64,000 nucleotides of DNA from Mucilaginibacter empetricola (GCF_024808665.1 NZ_JANUBZ010000011.1:124001-188000); one strand, 5' to 3'. Shown: positions 48,341 through 57,042, counted from the stretch's first letter. Numbers and translations are program-made. Notes: generated from the letters alone by a model not told the origin.

Positions 48341-49732
48341 ATGAATAAAAACCTGTACATTGTTTCAATTCTTTTTTTTGGGTTAACCCTGGCCTCGGGT
48401 ATAGCGATTAATTTGCTTAGTTTACAGCTTGGGCTACTCCTTTTTAATATCGACTCTTATTCTTCATGGTTTTTAGCGGCCAATATCACTGGTATTACGG
48501 GAGTACTATTATTTCTGAAATATTGTTATTACCAGAAGTATCGCCTTGTTTTTTTTAGCGGAATAGCTTCGATAGTAGCTACACTTAGCTACGTTGTTGT
48601 TACATACATTTTATTAAAATCAGGACAATTAAGAAGCTACTATATACCGACCCTCTATTTGCACTTTGGTATTGACACCATTTATGCGTTGAGCCTCATC
48701 TTTTCAAATGCACGCGAAAAACTATGGTTAAAACTGGCAGGAATTTATACGCTGATTATTTGCGCTATTTTATTAACGATACTGACGTGGGGTATCTGGA
48801 CAAAAGATTTTCATACACTCACCATTTTAAGTAAAATTTCCCAGTGGACCTCCTTGATTGGCTCCTTGCTTTACGTTATATATATCATGAATTTTGTTGC
48901 AGAAATAAGGGCGCTTAAGTATGAACAGACGAACAATCCCCGGCAGGATTTTTTGGCGCTGACATTGGGTTTTGCGGCCATAATCCCTTTTGTACTAACT
49001 ATAGTATTGGGAGCATTGTCGTTCAATCAAAGTTCGCAGCTATTATATTGGCAAAAATACAATGCCGAACAGTCACAAGACTTGGTTAAGTTGGCCGGCG
49101 GAGCTAAAACGTTTGTTGATGGCAAAGGCGACAGTCTGCATTATCTTTTAATAAAGCCAGAGGATTATAACCCACAAAATAAATACCCTATTGTAGTATG
49201 CCTACCTTATGGGGGTTATGAGTCGCCGGCTGCAGAGGCGTTGACAAGTGAACTCAGCAGAAAAACCTATCCGGCATTTATCTTTGTTCCTTATTGCTTA
49301 AAAGGCACCGGCTGGGGAGGCGCTCAGGGATTTTTCCCGAGAGATAAGGTGGTTTATGAAACCATTGATGCGCTTACCGAACCGGCAATAGACGCAAAAA
49401 GACGTTATGTAACGGGACTATCGTTAGGAGCATATGGCACCTGGCAATTTATCTGTACCCGGCCCGATCTATTTGCCGCCGCCATTCCGGTTAGTGGTGC
49501 GGGCGACCCTAAACTGGCTCCCCAAGCTATCCATGTGGCTGTATGGGCCTTTCATGGTGCAAAGGATAAAAATGTATTGGTGGACGGCGATCGGGATATG
49601 ATTACGGCCATGAAAAAAGCGGGAGGACATCCACTGTACACAGAATATCCCGACGAAGCACATAACATTTGGAACAAGGCTAATGACACGCCCGGTTTGT
49701 GGAACTGGTTGTTTGCACAGAAACAGGAGTAG
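48341..49732 (+). CDS. Membrane protein with C-terminal alpha/beta hydrolase domain
   Basis: A 463-residue protein: about six to seven helices in the first 235 residues, then an extracytoplasmic alpha/beta hydrolase of prolyl-oligopeptidase/PHB-depolymerase type (about 255-460). The nucleophile is in GLSLGAYG; VWAFHGAKDKNV and DEAHNIW carry the Asp and His. I know no named family with this exact fusion. The repeat cassette follows it. Confidence 0.75.
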   Translation: MNKNLYIVSILFFGLTLASGIAINLLSLQLGLLLFNIDSYSSWFLAANITGITGVLLFLKYCYYQKYRLVFFSGIASIVATLSYVVVTYILLKSGQLRSYYIPTLYLHFGIDTIYALSLIFSNAREKLWLKLAGIYTLIICAILLTILTWGIWTKDFHTLTILSKISQWTSLIGSLLYVIYIMNFVAEIRALKYEQTNNPRQDFLALTLGFAAIIPFVLTIVLGALSFNQSSQLLYWQKYNAEQSQDLVKLAGGAKTFVDGKGDSLHYLLIKPEDYNPQNKYPIVVCLPYGGYESPAAEALTSELSRKTYPAFIFVPYCLKGTGWGGAQGFFPRDKVVYETIDALTEPAIDAKRRYVTGLSLGAYGTWQFICTRPDLFAAAIPVSGAGDPKLAPQAIHVAVWAFHGAKDKNVLVDGDRDMITAMKKAGGHPLYTEYPDEAHNIWNKANDTPGLWNWLFAQKQE

Positions 49733-49893
49733 GAATGGTCAACGTGGACACACGTGCGCCAGCGGCAGACCGAACAAAAAGCTCATTGGCTTTATAATAT
49801 TTAGCACTTCACTAAGAATAATTCAGAAAACACGTTATAACAAATAATTGGCAAGTAAAAAACAGATCAAATATTTATAGTTAAAACATAAAA

Positions 49894-50019
49894 ATGAAAA
49901 AACATTCATTTGAAGGATTCAAGTTGCCACGCTGGCTGGTGACAATAATCGCATTTATCTTATTTACCCTTTTAGCCTTTTTGATGCTTTTTTCAGGCCT
50001 TCAACTTTACCACCGCTAA
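49894..50019 (+). CDS. Small membrane peptide, 41 aa (copy 2)
   Basis: Same 41-residue product as the ORF at 48002 (two synonymous base differences: GGT/GGC and TAT/TAC). It keeps the upstream stretch GGCAAGTAAAA...ATTTATAGTTAAAACATAAAA apart from two single-base length differences. It lies downstream of the membrane hydrolase gene. Confidence 0.7.
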   Translation: MKKHSFEGFKLPRWLVTIIAFILFTLLAFLMLFSGLQLYHR

Positions 50020-50070
50020 ACTGGAAGGGTAATTATATTGTTAAATACCCAGTTGCTCGCTGTCTTGGCC

Positions 50071-50094
50071 CGTGTTGGTGTTGTCACCAACACG
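50071..50094. repeat. REP-like palindrome, copy B
   Basis: Arms CGTGTTGGTG and CACCAACACG around TTGT, as in copy A. The second dyad of the element starts at 50131 but is split by the MITE-like insertion and resumes at 50344. Confidence 0.88.
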
Positions 50095-50134
50095 CAACAT
50101 GTGGTTTATTGTGAATAAAAGCATGTCGGATTGT

Positions 50135-50355
50135 TGGAGACAACTCTACAAGTGTTCGGAAGATGATTTTTATCGCCAATATCGAATATTGGGTGTCACC
50201 CTGAGGTACTCGAAGGGTGCGCGCGGGGCATACGCTAATGCATTATCGCCGATGCAAAACGTGAAGGCATGACGTAACAGGCCTTTGCCCACATACTTCG
50301 AGTGCCTCAGTATGACACCCTTTTTTTATCTTCCGAACACCTATGGAGACAACTC
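50135..50355. mobile_element. MITE-like insertion flanked by a 12-bp direct repeat
   Basis: About 197 bp (50147-50343) inserted in REP copy B, bounded by the direct repeat TGGAGACAACTC at 50135-50146 and 50344-50355. Terminal inverted repeats GTGTTCGGAAGAT (50152-50164) and its complement (50328-50340) lie just inside. An inner inverted pair (arms 50191-50215 and 50296-50320, imperfect) makes a long hairpin. No transposase gene; non-autonomous. Confidence 0.7.
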
Positions 50356-50464
50356 CAACAATGGCATAGTGGGATACTTTTACGCTTAGGATTGAGATAA
50401 AAACAATCACATTTTCATTCCAGTCATACCCTGTGCCGGAATTGCAGGCCGTTGTTTCGATATG

Positions 50465-50962
50465 CTATCGTTTAAAGTGAGCGAGTGTGTTTTCAATTAA
50501 GGGTTCTATTTCAAAAAAATTGTTGGAGAGGCATATAATTTCGTTTCCTGGTTGTTCTAAATCGGTTTTTATCCATCCCTGCATTAGTGTTAAGGGGCCG
50601 AAATTTGTACTTACGTTCGGCCATTTGTGCTCAAGATCTTTAAATTGATGTCTAAAATTGTCCGCAAATTTTCTACTTTCTATCGAATAACCTTTTAAAT
50701 TTCTTAGTTTAAAAGCATGTATATTGTATAATAGCTTTTGCTCCTGCCATGCTAACTCATTTGTCCAAATCGAAAAGAAAATCCTTGTTTGAGCAGTTAT
50801 TGGGTCTTGACCAGTAGTTGCCCACGATTTCTTATATAATTTCAAACAAACAGAATCTCCATATAATACCACTGCAACTTCCAGTTGCTTACTGGCCAGA
50901 AATGTTTTGTCAAGTTGGTCGGCTGCATTTTGGAATTGTTCAAGGTAATAAGTTGTATCCAT
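50465..50962 (-). CDS. Hypothetical protein (165 aa)
   Basis: I do not recognise this protein. It is rich in Trp, Lys and Phe (KSWATTGQDP, WTNELAWQEQK), soluble, without signal peptide. It lies on the minus strand between REP-like copies and about 330 bp before (downstream on the strand) the other unknown gene at 51291. Possibly an immunity or accessory protein, but nothing in the sequence proves it. Confidence 0.6.
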   Translation of the reverse strand: MDTTYYLEQFQNAADQLDKTFLASKQLEVAVVLYGDSVCLKLYKKSWATTGQDPITAQTRIFFSIWTNELAWQEQKLLYNIHAFKLRNLKGYSIESRKFADNFRHQFKDLEHKWPNVSTNFGPLTLMQGWIKTDLEQPGNEIICLSNNFFEIEPLIENTLAHFKR

Positions 50963-51015
50963 ACCTATAAAATTAAATGATTACAAGGTTTCTGGCAAAG
51001 AGAATGATTTTCGCC

Positions 51016-51092
51016 CGTGTTGATGTTGTCACCAACACGTAACGTATGGCTTATTGTGAGTAAAAGCATATCGGATTGTTGGAGACAACTCC
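51016..51092. repeat. REP-like element, copy C
   Basis: First dyad at 51016-51039 with one stem mismatch (GATG for GGTG), then TAACGTATGGCTTATTGTGAG and the left part of the second dyad. It runs directly into copy D (period 83 bp). Confidence 0.85.
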
Positions 51093-51098
51093 TTCGCC

Positions 51099-51181
51099 CG
51101 TGTTGGTGTTGTCACCAACACGTAACGTACGGTTTATTGTGAGTAAAAGCATGTCGGATTGTTGGAGACAACTCCAACAAT
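51099..51181. repeat. REP-like element, copy D (most complete)
   Basis: First dyad CGTGTTGGTG/CACCAACACG at 51099-51122. Second dyad ATTGTTGGAG/CTCCAACAAT around ACAA at 51158-51181. About 35 bases link them. It gives the full structure of the family. Confidence 0.88.
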
Positions 51182-51290
51182 GGCATAGACAAAGGTTTGA
51201 TGTATGCATTTGAAAACAAATTAGTGAACTGAATATTTCCTTCCGATGTGCGCATGCTTGAGAAAATACTATTAACATCGCATTGGTTTA

Positions 51291-51818
51291 TCATATTTTA
51301 AGTTCATGCCAATATACGCCACTTACTGGCTGTAGTACAACTTCAGAGGATGGTTCAATGATAATTTCAAATGAAATACATTCTTCGATTTCGGAATCAA
51401 AATATTGTAGACTGCTATTGGGATCGAACAATTGCCGTACAGTAAGCTTATACCATCCGTTTTTAAGCTTTATTTTTAGATCAGCATTATGAGCAGCAGG
51501 AATAGATACGTCAGAAAATTGAGCTGCCATTGTCAAATCACCATAATTGGTTAAAAACAGCTCTCCCGTAGTTACATTGATAAATTGGTCAAATTGCCGG
51601 AAAGCGGGTGTACTGAATGGCTGTTCCTGAAATGACACAAGCCAATTTCCCCCGCCGTCATTGCTGGTTTTCCAAACAACGATATTTCCCGCATTCATTT
51701 GATCTGTAAAATGCGTCATCAGCTGACCAAATTGCCAATCTACATCTACAAAGCTTTGATAATTGGAACTGTTTACAAGCGCGATAAATCCATCATCATC
51801 AATAATTTTTAATTTCAT
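51291..51818 (-). CDS. Hypothetical protein (175 aa)
   Basis: I do not recognise this protein. It is acidic, soluble, mostly beta by composition (DLKIKLKNGWYKLTV, ECISFEIIIEP), with no signal peptide. Size and composition recall small immunity-type or phage-tail-adjacent proteins, but I assign no function. It follows REP copies C and D in the minus direction. Confidence 0.6.
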   Translation of the reverse strand: MKLKIIDDDGFIALVNSSNYQSFVDVDWQFGQLMTHFTDQMNAGNIVVWKTSNDGGGNWLVSFQEQPFSTPAFRQFDQFINVTTGELFLTNYGDLTMAAQFSDVSIPAAHNADLKIKLKNGWYKLTVRQLFDPNSSLQYFDSEIEECISFEIIIEPSSEVVLQPVSGVYWHELKI

Positions 51819-52020
51819 AAAGCAAAAGCGTTTGCTAAATTTAGAAATAAGTTTTTAATATACTCCTGAAACAGAAATCATCAAAAAAATCCAAATTTTG
51901 TGTCTTTTTGTTTCATATATGGTGCAACTTATTGATTTACAACAAGCACTGTTTCCTGTGTAGTCGGCTGTTTCTTCTTGTGTCATGTGTTCCTGAAACA
52001 ATACAAAGATTCTTAGAAAC

Positions 52021-52050
52021 AAAAAATCCCTTCCGGGTGTGGAAAGGATT
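52021..52050 (-). terminator. Terminator of tRNA-Gly
   Basis: A 10-bp stem (one G-U) with a 6-base loop, followed on the minus strand by a T-run, directly after the CCA end of the tRNA. Confidence 0.8.
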
Positions 52051-52126
<76 letters not shown>

Positions 52127-52153
52127 GTTGGTATAGGTACTCATTTTAACACA

Positions 52154-52186
52154 AAATCCCGATCCGCCTTTGGCGGATCGGGATTT
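52154..52186. repeat. Strong palindrome upstream of tRNA-Gly
   Basis: A 15-bp perfect stem (AAATCCCGATCCGCC and its complement) with a 3-base loop, 27 bp before the tRNA 5' end. Could be a terminator or processing hairpin for whatever is transcribed upstream, or a REP relic. Confidence 0.55.
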
Positions 52187-52331
52187 GTACGCGAGGATAC
52201 ACAGATATCTGGACACTTTATCGAGGATTTGAAACTTTTAGTAGGTCTAATAGATTGAGAACTCGATTTTTTTTAGGGCAAGAGCAAATTTTACAAACGT
52301 TTTTAATAGTGCGTAATTAAAGGTTAAGTTG

Positions 52332-53801
52332 CTACCAAATGATAGTTCCATCAGGCATTATATTCTCAGTTTCGCGTCTGTTTTTAACTTGCGCAATCGA
52401 AATATTTTCCCAATCACCATTAGGTGTAAGAGAATAGTCGGCGTCTGTGATTTCAAATTCAATTATTTTTATTAATTTCAATTGACTGTCAGCAACATCA
52501 GGGTTTACAGCAAGGTTTCTGGTAATGTAATTATTGCCTACACTTGGATAAACTATGCAATCATAATTGTAATTGGCGCCGACATCTTTCGGGCTCAAAA
52601 TATATTCAGACAATAGCGCGGAAAGAGCATATTGCTTATCGTTGGATACTAGTTTTGAATATTCTCTTGAAAGTAGTTTGAAATATTTATTCATATACCT
52701 CACAAGAGCTGGATCATAAATATTGCTTAGTTGTTGAGTTGCATTGTAGCCCGCTGCGGTTTGTTCATTAACCTCAATCGCTCTATCGTGATGAGTAATC
52801 GGATAATGGGTGAATGTTCGCTTGTTTTTTGGTGTCCAAACCCCAATTGTGACTAGCTTATTTAAAGGAGGGTGAATTTCCTTTAGTGCAGTATCCACGC
52901 TCTCCGTCAGATACAAAAGCGTTGTGTTACTTGTGCTGGCTCGGTTGTACTTTCCTATGTTTTTTACTATTTCTAAGCTCGGATAGGTCAAATACTTAAT
53001 GGCAGTTATTGTCTCGTTTCTCTTACTTACACTTTCATTGATAACTACCCTATATAAATTACGGACAACGGTAAGCTGACTGCTCATCAACACGTGCGAA
53101 TTAAAAGCATATTGTATATATTTTTTAAAATCGCTTAAATCTTTGATCGTAAAAGACTCGTAATCCAATAGTAATAGTTCTGTATTTAATTCATCATAAA
53201 ATTCCTCTAACTCTTCAAATATTTTTCTTTCTTCCTCGCTAATTGCCTGTAGTGCGCACAATTTAAAGACAATAATTTGTTCAGTTGTTCCCTCTGAGTT
53301 CTCAGTGTACATTTTATGGACAGGGATATTCGGTAGATTTTTAAATTTAGATAACCGCTCTGCTCCACTTTCTTTGAATTTTTTTGCCGGTGCATTCCAA
53401 TGATCTATTTCCTTTTGCAAATTTTCGGTCCAATCTTTAATTTTTTGTCTAGTAACCTTTTGCCCAACTAAATTAGTTTGCTTTACCCTTTTATCGAAGA
53501 TTTTCGCAAAATCTATTGTTGCAATATCCAATAAGCCAAACAGAAATTCTACAGAAGGCCCATTATTTTGATACCCGATCGAAAAATTAGATTCTGTCCT
53601 CGCATTAAAAACAATGCCATTGGACATGTTGCGGTATTGCATATTTACTCTTACACTGAATTGAAAGCAGTTCGTCAAAATGTCTGTTTTTGAAAAACCT
53701 AACTCATAAAAAATATCCTGGTTGTTTTTTCCTATAAATTTTTTAGCAGGCTCATGGTGCCATTCTATAATTTTTATTGGGAATTTAGTCTCGACTTTCA
53801 T
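52332..53801 (-). CDS. Large hypothetical protein, possible RES-like C-terminus
   Basis: A 489-residue protein I do not recognise as a whole. It opens with MKVETKFPIKIIEWHHEP and is soluble. The C-terminal YDCIVYPSVGNNYITRNLAV resembles the RES-domain end of the type 'YPS...G.N.A', but this is a weak visual likeness. It is the second gene after the SEC-C/HNH-like gene (58 bp gap, same strand), so the two probably act together, perhaps in defence. Confidence 0.6.
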   Translation of the reverse strand: MKVETKFPIKIIEWHHEPAKKFIGKNNQDIFYELGFSKTDILTNCFQFSVRVNMQYRNMSNGIVFNARTESNFSIGYQNNGPSVEFLFGLLDIATIDFAKIFDKRVKQTNLVGQKVTRQKIKDWTENLQKEIDHWNAPAKKFKESGAERLSKFKNLPNIPVHKMYTENSEGTTEQIIVFKLCALQAISEEERKIFEELEEFYDELNTELLLLDYESFTIKDLSDFKKYIQYAFNSHVLMSSQLTVVRNLYRVVINESVSKRNETITAIKYLTYPSLEIVKNIGKYNRASTSNTTLLYLTESVDTALKEIHPPLNKLVTIGVWTPKNKRTFTHYPITHHDRAIEVNEQTAAGYNATQQLSNIYDPALVRYMNKYFKLLSREYSKLVSNDKQYALSALLSEYILSPKDVGANYNYDCIVYPSVGNNYITRNLAVNPDVADSQLKLIKIIEFEITDADYSLTPNGDWENISIAQVKNRRETENIMPDGTIIW

Positions 53802-53859
53802 ATTTTAATATACAGGTTAAAGACAAATATCTGTCCGATGGTCTCCGGAGCGCCCCTGC

Positions 53860-54789
53860 TCAGGTTTGGCTGAATATAAAATCGTTCCACTCATCTTTTG
53901 TACGGGTTACGTCGGCTTGATGGTTTAAAAATACACCTTGATTATATTGAGTATCCTGCCATGATATCTCCATCGTCTTCCGTACATCGCCCTTTTTGAT
54001 TTCTACTGCTCGGGGACGATAGATCATTCCGGGCTTGATATTGTTAGGCGTATCCAGCACCAGGTAAAAGATAAGGCCAGCTAATACCATTTTGGCATAT
54101 AGAACGCTATCATCCTGAACCAAAAAATTAAAGTGCAGATAATTATGGTATAATATAGTTTGGTCATTAGCGGCATCTACATACATACCCCAACCGTCGG
54201 GAAATGGTGCATCCGTGAAAAGTATGTTGGTATAAATTTCTTTCATTTTACATTCAACCTTTTTGTTCCCGATTCCAATTTGCTTAGAAACAATAAACGC
54301 GCAAACGGTTTTTAACATCCACTTTTCCAAATCCTCACCACAAAACAGAGACAAATCGTTTATGGGAGTTTCCAGTTCAAACCCTTGGTTGTATTCCACA
54401 ATTGTCCGATGAAACCTTCCCATTTCAGAATCGAACGGTGACAAGAGTGCGTTGTGATGGGTACATAAAATATTGGAGGCTAATGTAGCTTTTGGCATCG
54501 TTTGCATATTTCCAAAGCCTTGCCAATGCAGCCCTTTTATGTTGACACTATTGGTGTTTCCCAAATTGTTTAATAGGTATTCAGATATATAATGCTCCTT
54601 AGATATTTTATCTGAGCAATCATTCAAATTATTCGCATAGCATTTCTGGTGAGCGTAGTTTGTTTGCAATGTTTTTCCAGTCAATAATGTTGGCTTTTTA
54701 TTCCACATTTTTCCATCCAAACAACAAAATTTAGCCTTTAAGCCACTTGCACAGGGACATGGATCATAAGGGCTGGTTGGTATGGACAT
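53860..54789 (-). CDS. SEC-C motif protein with HNH-like zinc site
   Basis: A 309-residue protein. It begins with a SEC-C zinc motif (DPCPCASGLKAKFCC; Cys11, 13, 22, 23). Further in, Cys50, Cys58, His66 and Cys109-x2-His112-Asn113 form a second zinc-type site like HNH-family proteins. The C-terminal half (about 150-309) is unrecognised. First gene of a two-gene operon with 52332. A nuclease role is possible but not shown. Confidence 0.7.
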   Translation of the reverse strand: MSIPTSPYDPCPCASGLKAKFCCLDGKMWNKKPTLLTGKTLQTNYAHQKCYANNLNDCSDKISKEHYISEYLLNNLGNTNSVNIKGLHWQGFGNMQTMPKATLASNILCTHHNALLSPFDSEMGRFHRTIVEYNQGFELETPINDLSLFCGEDLEKWMLKTVCAFIVSKQIGIGNKKVECKMKEIYTNILFTDAPFPDGWGMYVDAANDQTILYHNYLHFNFLVQDDSVLYAKMVLAGLIFYLVLDTPNNIKPGMIYRPRAVEIKKGDVRKTMEISWQDTQYNQGVFLNHQADVTRTKDEWNDFIFSQT

Positions 54790-55116
54790 ATAATTTTCAA
54801 CTCAATATCCCTGCCAGTCAAGTATTTAACCAGATTTGTCGGGTTTGTTTTTAAATGGTGTCAGCCAATCACGCCAAAAGGTCACGGTGATACTTTTTTC
54901 TGTCACAACCAATTGTAGCATTTGCCACTTTATAAGCACTTATCATGCACTTAACGCGGGCGTGAAATCGCCTGTCTGGCAAGCTAAAACAGCCCTTAAA
55001 AGCTGTTTTAAAGCCTTTTAAGGGTGTTGTTTGTGAGTGATAATGCCTTCGCTTCCTCTGAAAAAGGGATGCTTTACAAGCCTTGTTTTGAAGTCGCAAA
55101 CAACTGGTTTTTAGGC
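54790..55116. other. Intergenic region with overlapping alternative hairpins
   Basis: No credible gene. Two perfect stems exclude each other: TAAAACAGC/GCTGTTTTA (54985-54993 and 55002-55010) and CCCTTAAAAG/CTTTTAAGGG (54993-55002 and 55015-55024). They may terminate or attenuate transcripts coming from the element genes on the minus strand. Confidence 0.5.
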
Positions 55117-55662
55117 TTATAAATCGACCACCATTCCGTCTTGGCAGTCTGCTGCTTCGGTTTCGGCTTCCTCACGGTTATCAAATACACGATTGTTGCC
55201 GTCTTCGTCTGTAACAATTGCAGCATATTGCGGGCCACCGTGTAACTCCAGTACGATATGGCTGTAGTTCCTGTTATTAATGGGCAGTACAGGCAAATAA
55301 AACAAGTCAATTGCCAGTTTGAATTTGGGTGAGTGCGCTTTGTTAATACTGTATTGCTCCAAACAATGATTGCTGAATATGGCTAAGTAACCGTCAAATA
55401 ACTGGTCGGTAAATAGGTTGCCGCTTTTCGTCAAATTTTTGCCGTACTTTTTAATAGCACCGTTCACCCGTTCGGCAAGCTGTAACCATTGTCCATAACT
55501 CAAAAAAGGATTTGTCCAGTTTGCTAATAGTTGTTCTTTGTCGTTGGCTACTTTATCGGCAATGGCTTGGGTATATTCCAAAAATGCGGGAATTTCAGTT
55601 CTAAATAAGTCGAACATGATTTTTGCCTTATCAACGTTCATTAACTGATCTATTGTTTTCAT
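55117..55662 (-). CDS. ICE-associated hypothetical protein (181 aa)
   Basis: Start at the ATG 55660-55662; an upstream in-frame start at 55716 adds 18 residues not resembling an N-terminus. The protein has no motif I know; the centre contains SYGQWLQLAERVN and the end HIVLELHGGPQYAAIVTDEDGNNRVFDNREEAETEA. Such proteins are common beside DUF932 genes in Bacteroidota conjugative elements. It follows the DUF932 gene in the same direction. Confidence 0.7.
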   Translation of the reverse strand: MKTIDQLMNVDKAKIMFDLFRTEIPAFLEYTQAIADKVANDKEQLLANWTNPFLSYGQWLQLAERVNGAIKKYGKNLTKSGNLFTDQLFDGYLAIFSNHCLEQYSINKAHSPKFKLAIDLFYLPVLPINNRNYSHIVLELHGGPQYAAIVTDEDGNNRVFDNREEAETEAADCQDGMVVDL

Positions 55663-55723
55663 AATATTTACGTTTTTAAATAATGGATAAAATAACAGGG
55701 GGGCTATTCGCCCCATGCATTGC

Positions 55724-56731
55724 TTAGTTGAGTATTAAGGCACTATTGCCATGTTCCGCAAAGTCGGCGCAAAGATTAAAAGCGGTTTGGTTACGCTGTA
55801 ATCCTGTACCTGCCATAAGGGACTTAAATTTTGCCTCGTCGTCCTTATAGCTGCGCACATTTTGGTAATAACCTGTGATGGAATTGTAAAAGCCGAATAA
55901 CGTGCCTTTGGTGGTGGCTTCCTGCTGTGTCGGGCTGGTGAGCGAATAGTCAAGCACTGAACTAACAGTGTTATTAAACTGGCTGCTTAATTCGCTTTCC
56001 TTTCCTGTTTTCAGTAACGCAAAGGTTTCTTTGTTTGGCACCATTGCTATCTGTATGAGGCGTTTTAATTCAGGGTCGGTAATGCGCACCCTTGCCCATT
56101 TATTAAATATGGCTTCCAATTCGGTAGATAGCTGGTTAGTTAAGCCTAACATTTTGTGCGCCGATTTGAGTTTTTCGGCAGCGCTGGCGGTATGGCGTAT
56201 TTTTATGGCATTGCTGCAATTGTTGAGGGCAGCGTTTAAAGTATTGCGGCAAATGATGCGCACAGGTGTAAAGGCTATCGTAATACTGCCTGTACCGTCA
56301 TGGCTTGAAGTCAAAAATAAATATTGCTCAATATAATCCGATTTGCCGACACGGATATGTTCGGGCAACTTAGCGGTTATATATGTGACTTGTCCATAAG
56401 CAATTGAACCGGCTGTTTCATAGTGCAGACCGCCGTAATTTTCTACGATGCTGTCAAAAAAGGCGAATTGGTCAATGTTTTGTACTACTTCGTAATCGCT
56501 GCCTATTTTGTCCCCTAAAATGGCTTCGGTATCAGTTCTAAATGTAAAGTAACTGTTATCCGATATAATATTCTTGCCACTTGGCAGGGGGTGTATATTG
56601 GGGCGTTTTAGCACTTCAAAGTCTAAACCCGCTTCCTGTATGGCTTCTGCGCTACTGGTGCATTTGGTAATGGTCTTGCCTAATACCTGCCATATTTTCG
56701 GTTTGATGATTTGATTATTTATCGTTTCCAT
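55724..56731 (-). CDS. DUF932 (phage/plasmid-like) domain protein
   Basis: A 335-residue protein. The DUF932 core is clear: FRTDTEAILGDKIGSDYEVVQNIDQFAFFD and ITIAFTPVRIICRNTLNAAL. Members occur on phages, plasmids and conjugative transposons; function unknown. It heads the local minus-strand cluster of element genes with 55117 downstream. Confidence 0.9.
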   Translation of the reverse strand: METINNQIIKPKIWQVLGKTITKCTSSAEAIQEAGLDFEVLKRPNIHPLPSGKNIISDNSYFTFRTDTEAILGDKIGSDYEVVQNIDQFAFFDSIVENYGGLHYETAGSIAYGQVTYITAKLPEHIRVGKSDYIEQYLFLTSSHDGTGSITIAFTPVRIICRNTLNAALNNCSNAIKIRHTASAAEKLKSAHKMLGLTNQLSTELEAIFNKWARVRITDPELKRLIQIAMVPNKETFALLKTGKESELSSQFNNTVSSVLDYSLTSPTQQEATTKGTLFGFYNSITGYYQNVRSYKDDEAKFKSLMAGTGLQRNQTAFNLCADFAEHGNSALILN

Positions 56732-56735
56732 GATG

Positions 56736-56903
56736 TTATACTTTTAGTTTGTAATCCATAAATTTTAACTCTTTGATTTTTACCCTTTTGGTATCGGTAA
56801 TGGTGCAAGTAGCCTTTTCCTGTATTTCGGTTATAGCTTCAAGCGCCGTTTTATGCGTGGTTTGTATGGTCGCCTTGACCAATAAATAAATCGTGTCGTA
56901 CAT
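56736..56903 (-). CDS. Small ICE protein (55 aa), below usual ORF cut-off
   Basis: ORF from ATG at 56901-56903 to a TAA at 56736-56738, 4 bp before the DUF932 start. Sequence MYDTIYLLVKATIQTTHKT... continues with ALEAITEIQEK and ends YKLKV. Its pattern (VKATIQTTHKTALEAI) looks like a real small protein, and it fits the spacing to DUF932. It overlaps the 3' end of the gene at 56851 by 53 bp in another frame, which lowers confidence. Confidence 0.45.
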   Translation of the reverse strand: MYDTIYLLVKATIQTTHKTALEAITEIQEKATCTITDTKRVKIKELKFMDYKLKV

Positions 56904-57042
56904 TGCTTTCTGAATTATAGAGGTTCTCGAATTCCCGCAACTCTATACTAAATGCTGTGGGGTTATCTTTCGCCAGTTGTTCGGCGTAACCATCCCAAAA
57001 AATTTGGTTGGTCAACTCGATAAAAATTTCTAAACTTGCCAT
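56851..57042 (-). CDS. Small hypothetical ICE protein (63 aa)
   Basis: MASLEIFIELTNQIFWDG..., 63 residues, acidic, no motif known. In operon order after 57115 (73 bp gap) and before DUF932. Small proteins of this type recur in Bacteroidota conjugative elements. Confidence 0.55.
   Translation of the reverse strand: MASLEIFIELTNQIFWDGYAEQLAKDNPTAFSIELREFENLYNSESNVRHDLFIGQGDHTNHA

Larger units (their letters stand above)
49753..50146. repeat. Repeat cassette copy 2 (41-aa peptide plus REP-like hairpin)
   Basis: Second copy of the cassette at 47869-48252, in the same orientation, 1.9 kb downstream. It is interrupted at its end by the insertion at 50147-50343. Confidence 0.85.

Noticed and set aside
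51016..51181. Possible CRISPR-like array.
   Set aside because: Only two tandem units, and the sequence between palindromes is the same in both, so there are no spacers.
54869..55099. 76-aa minus-strand frame.
   Set aside because: It overlaps the alternative hairpins and has a Lys/Arg/His/Cys-rich composition with no recognisable domain.
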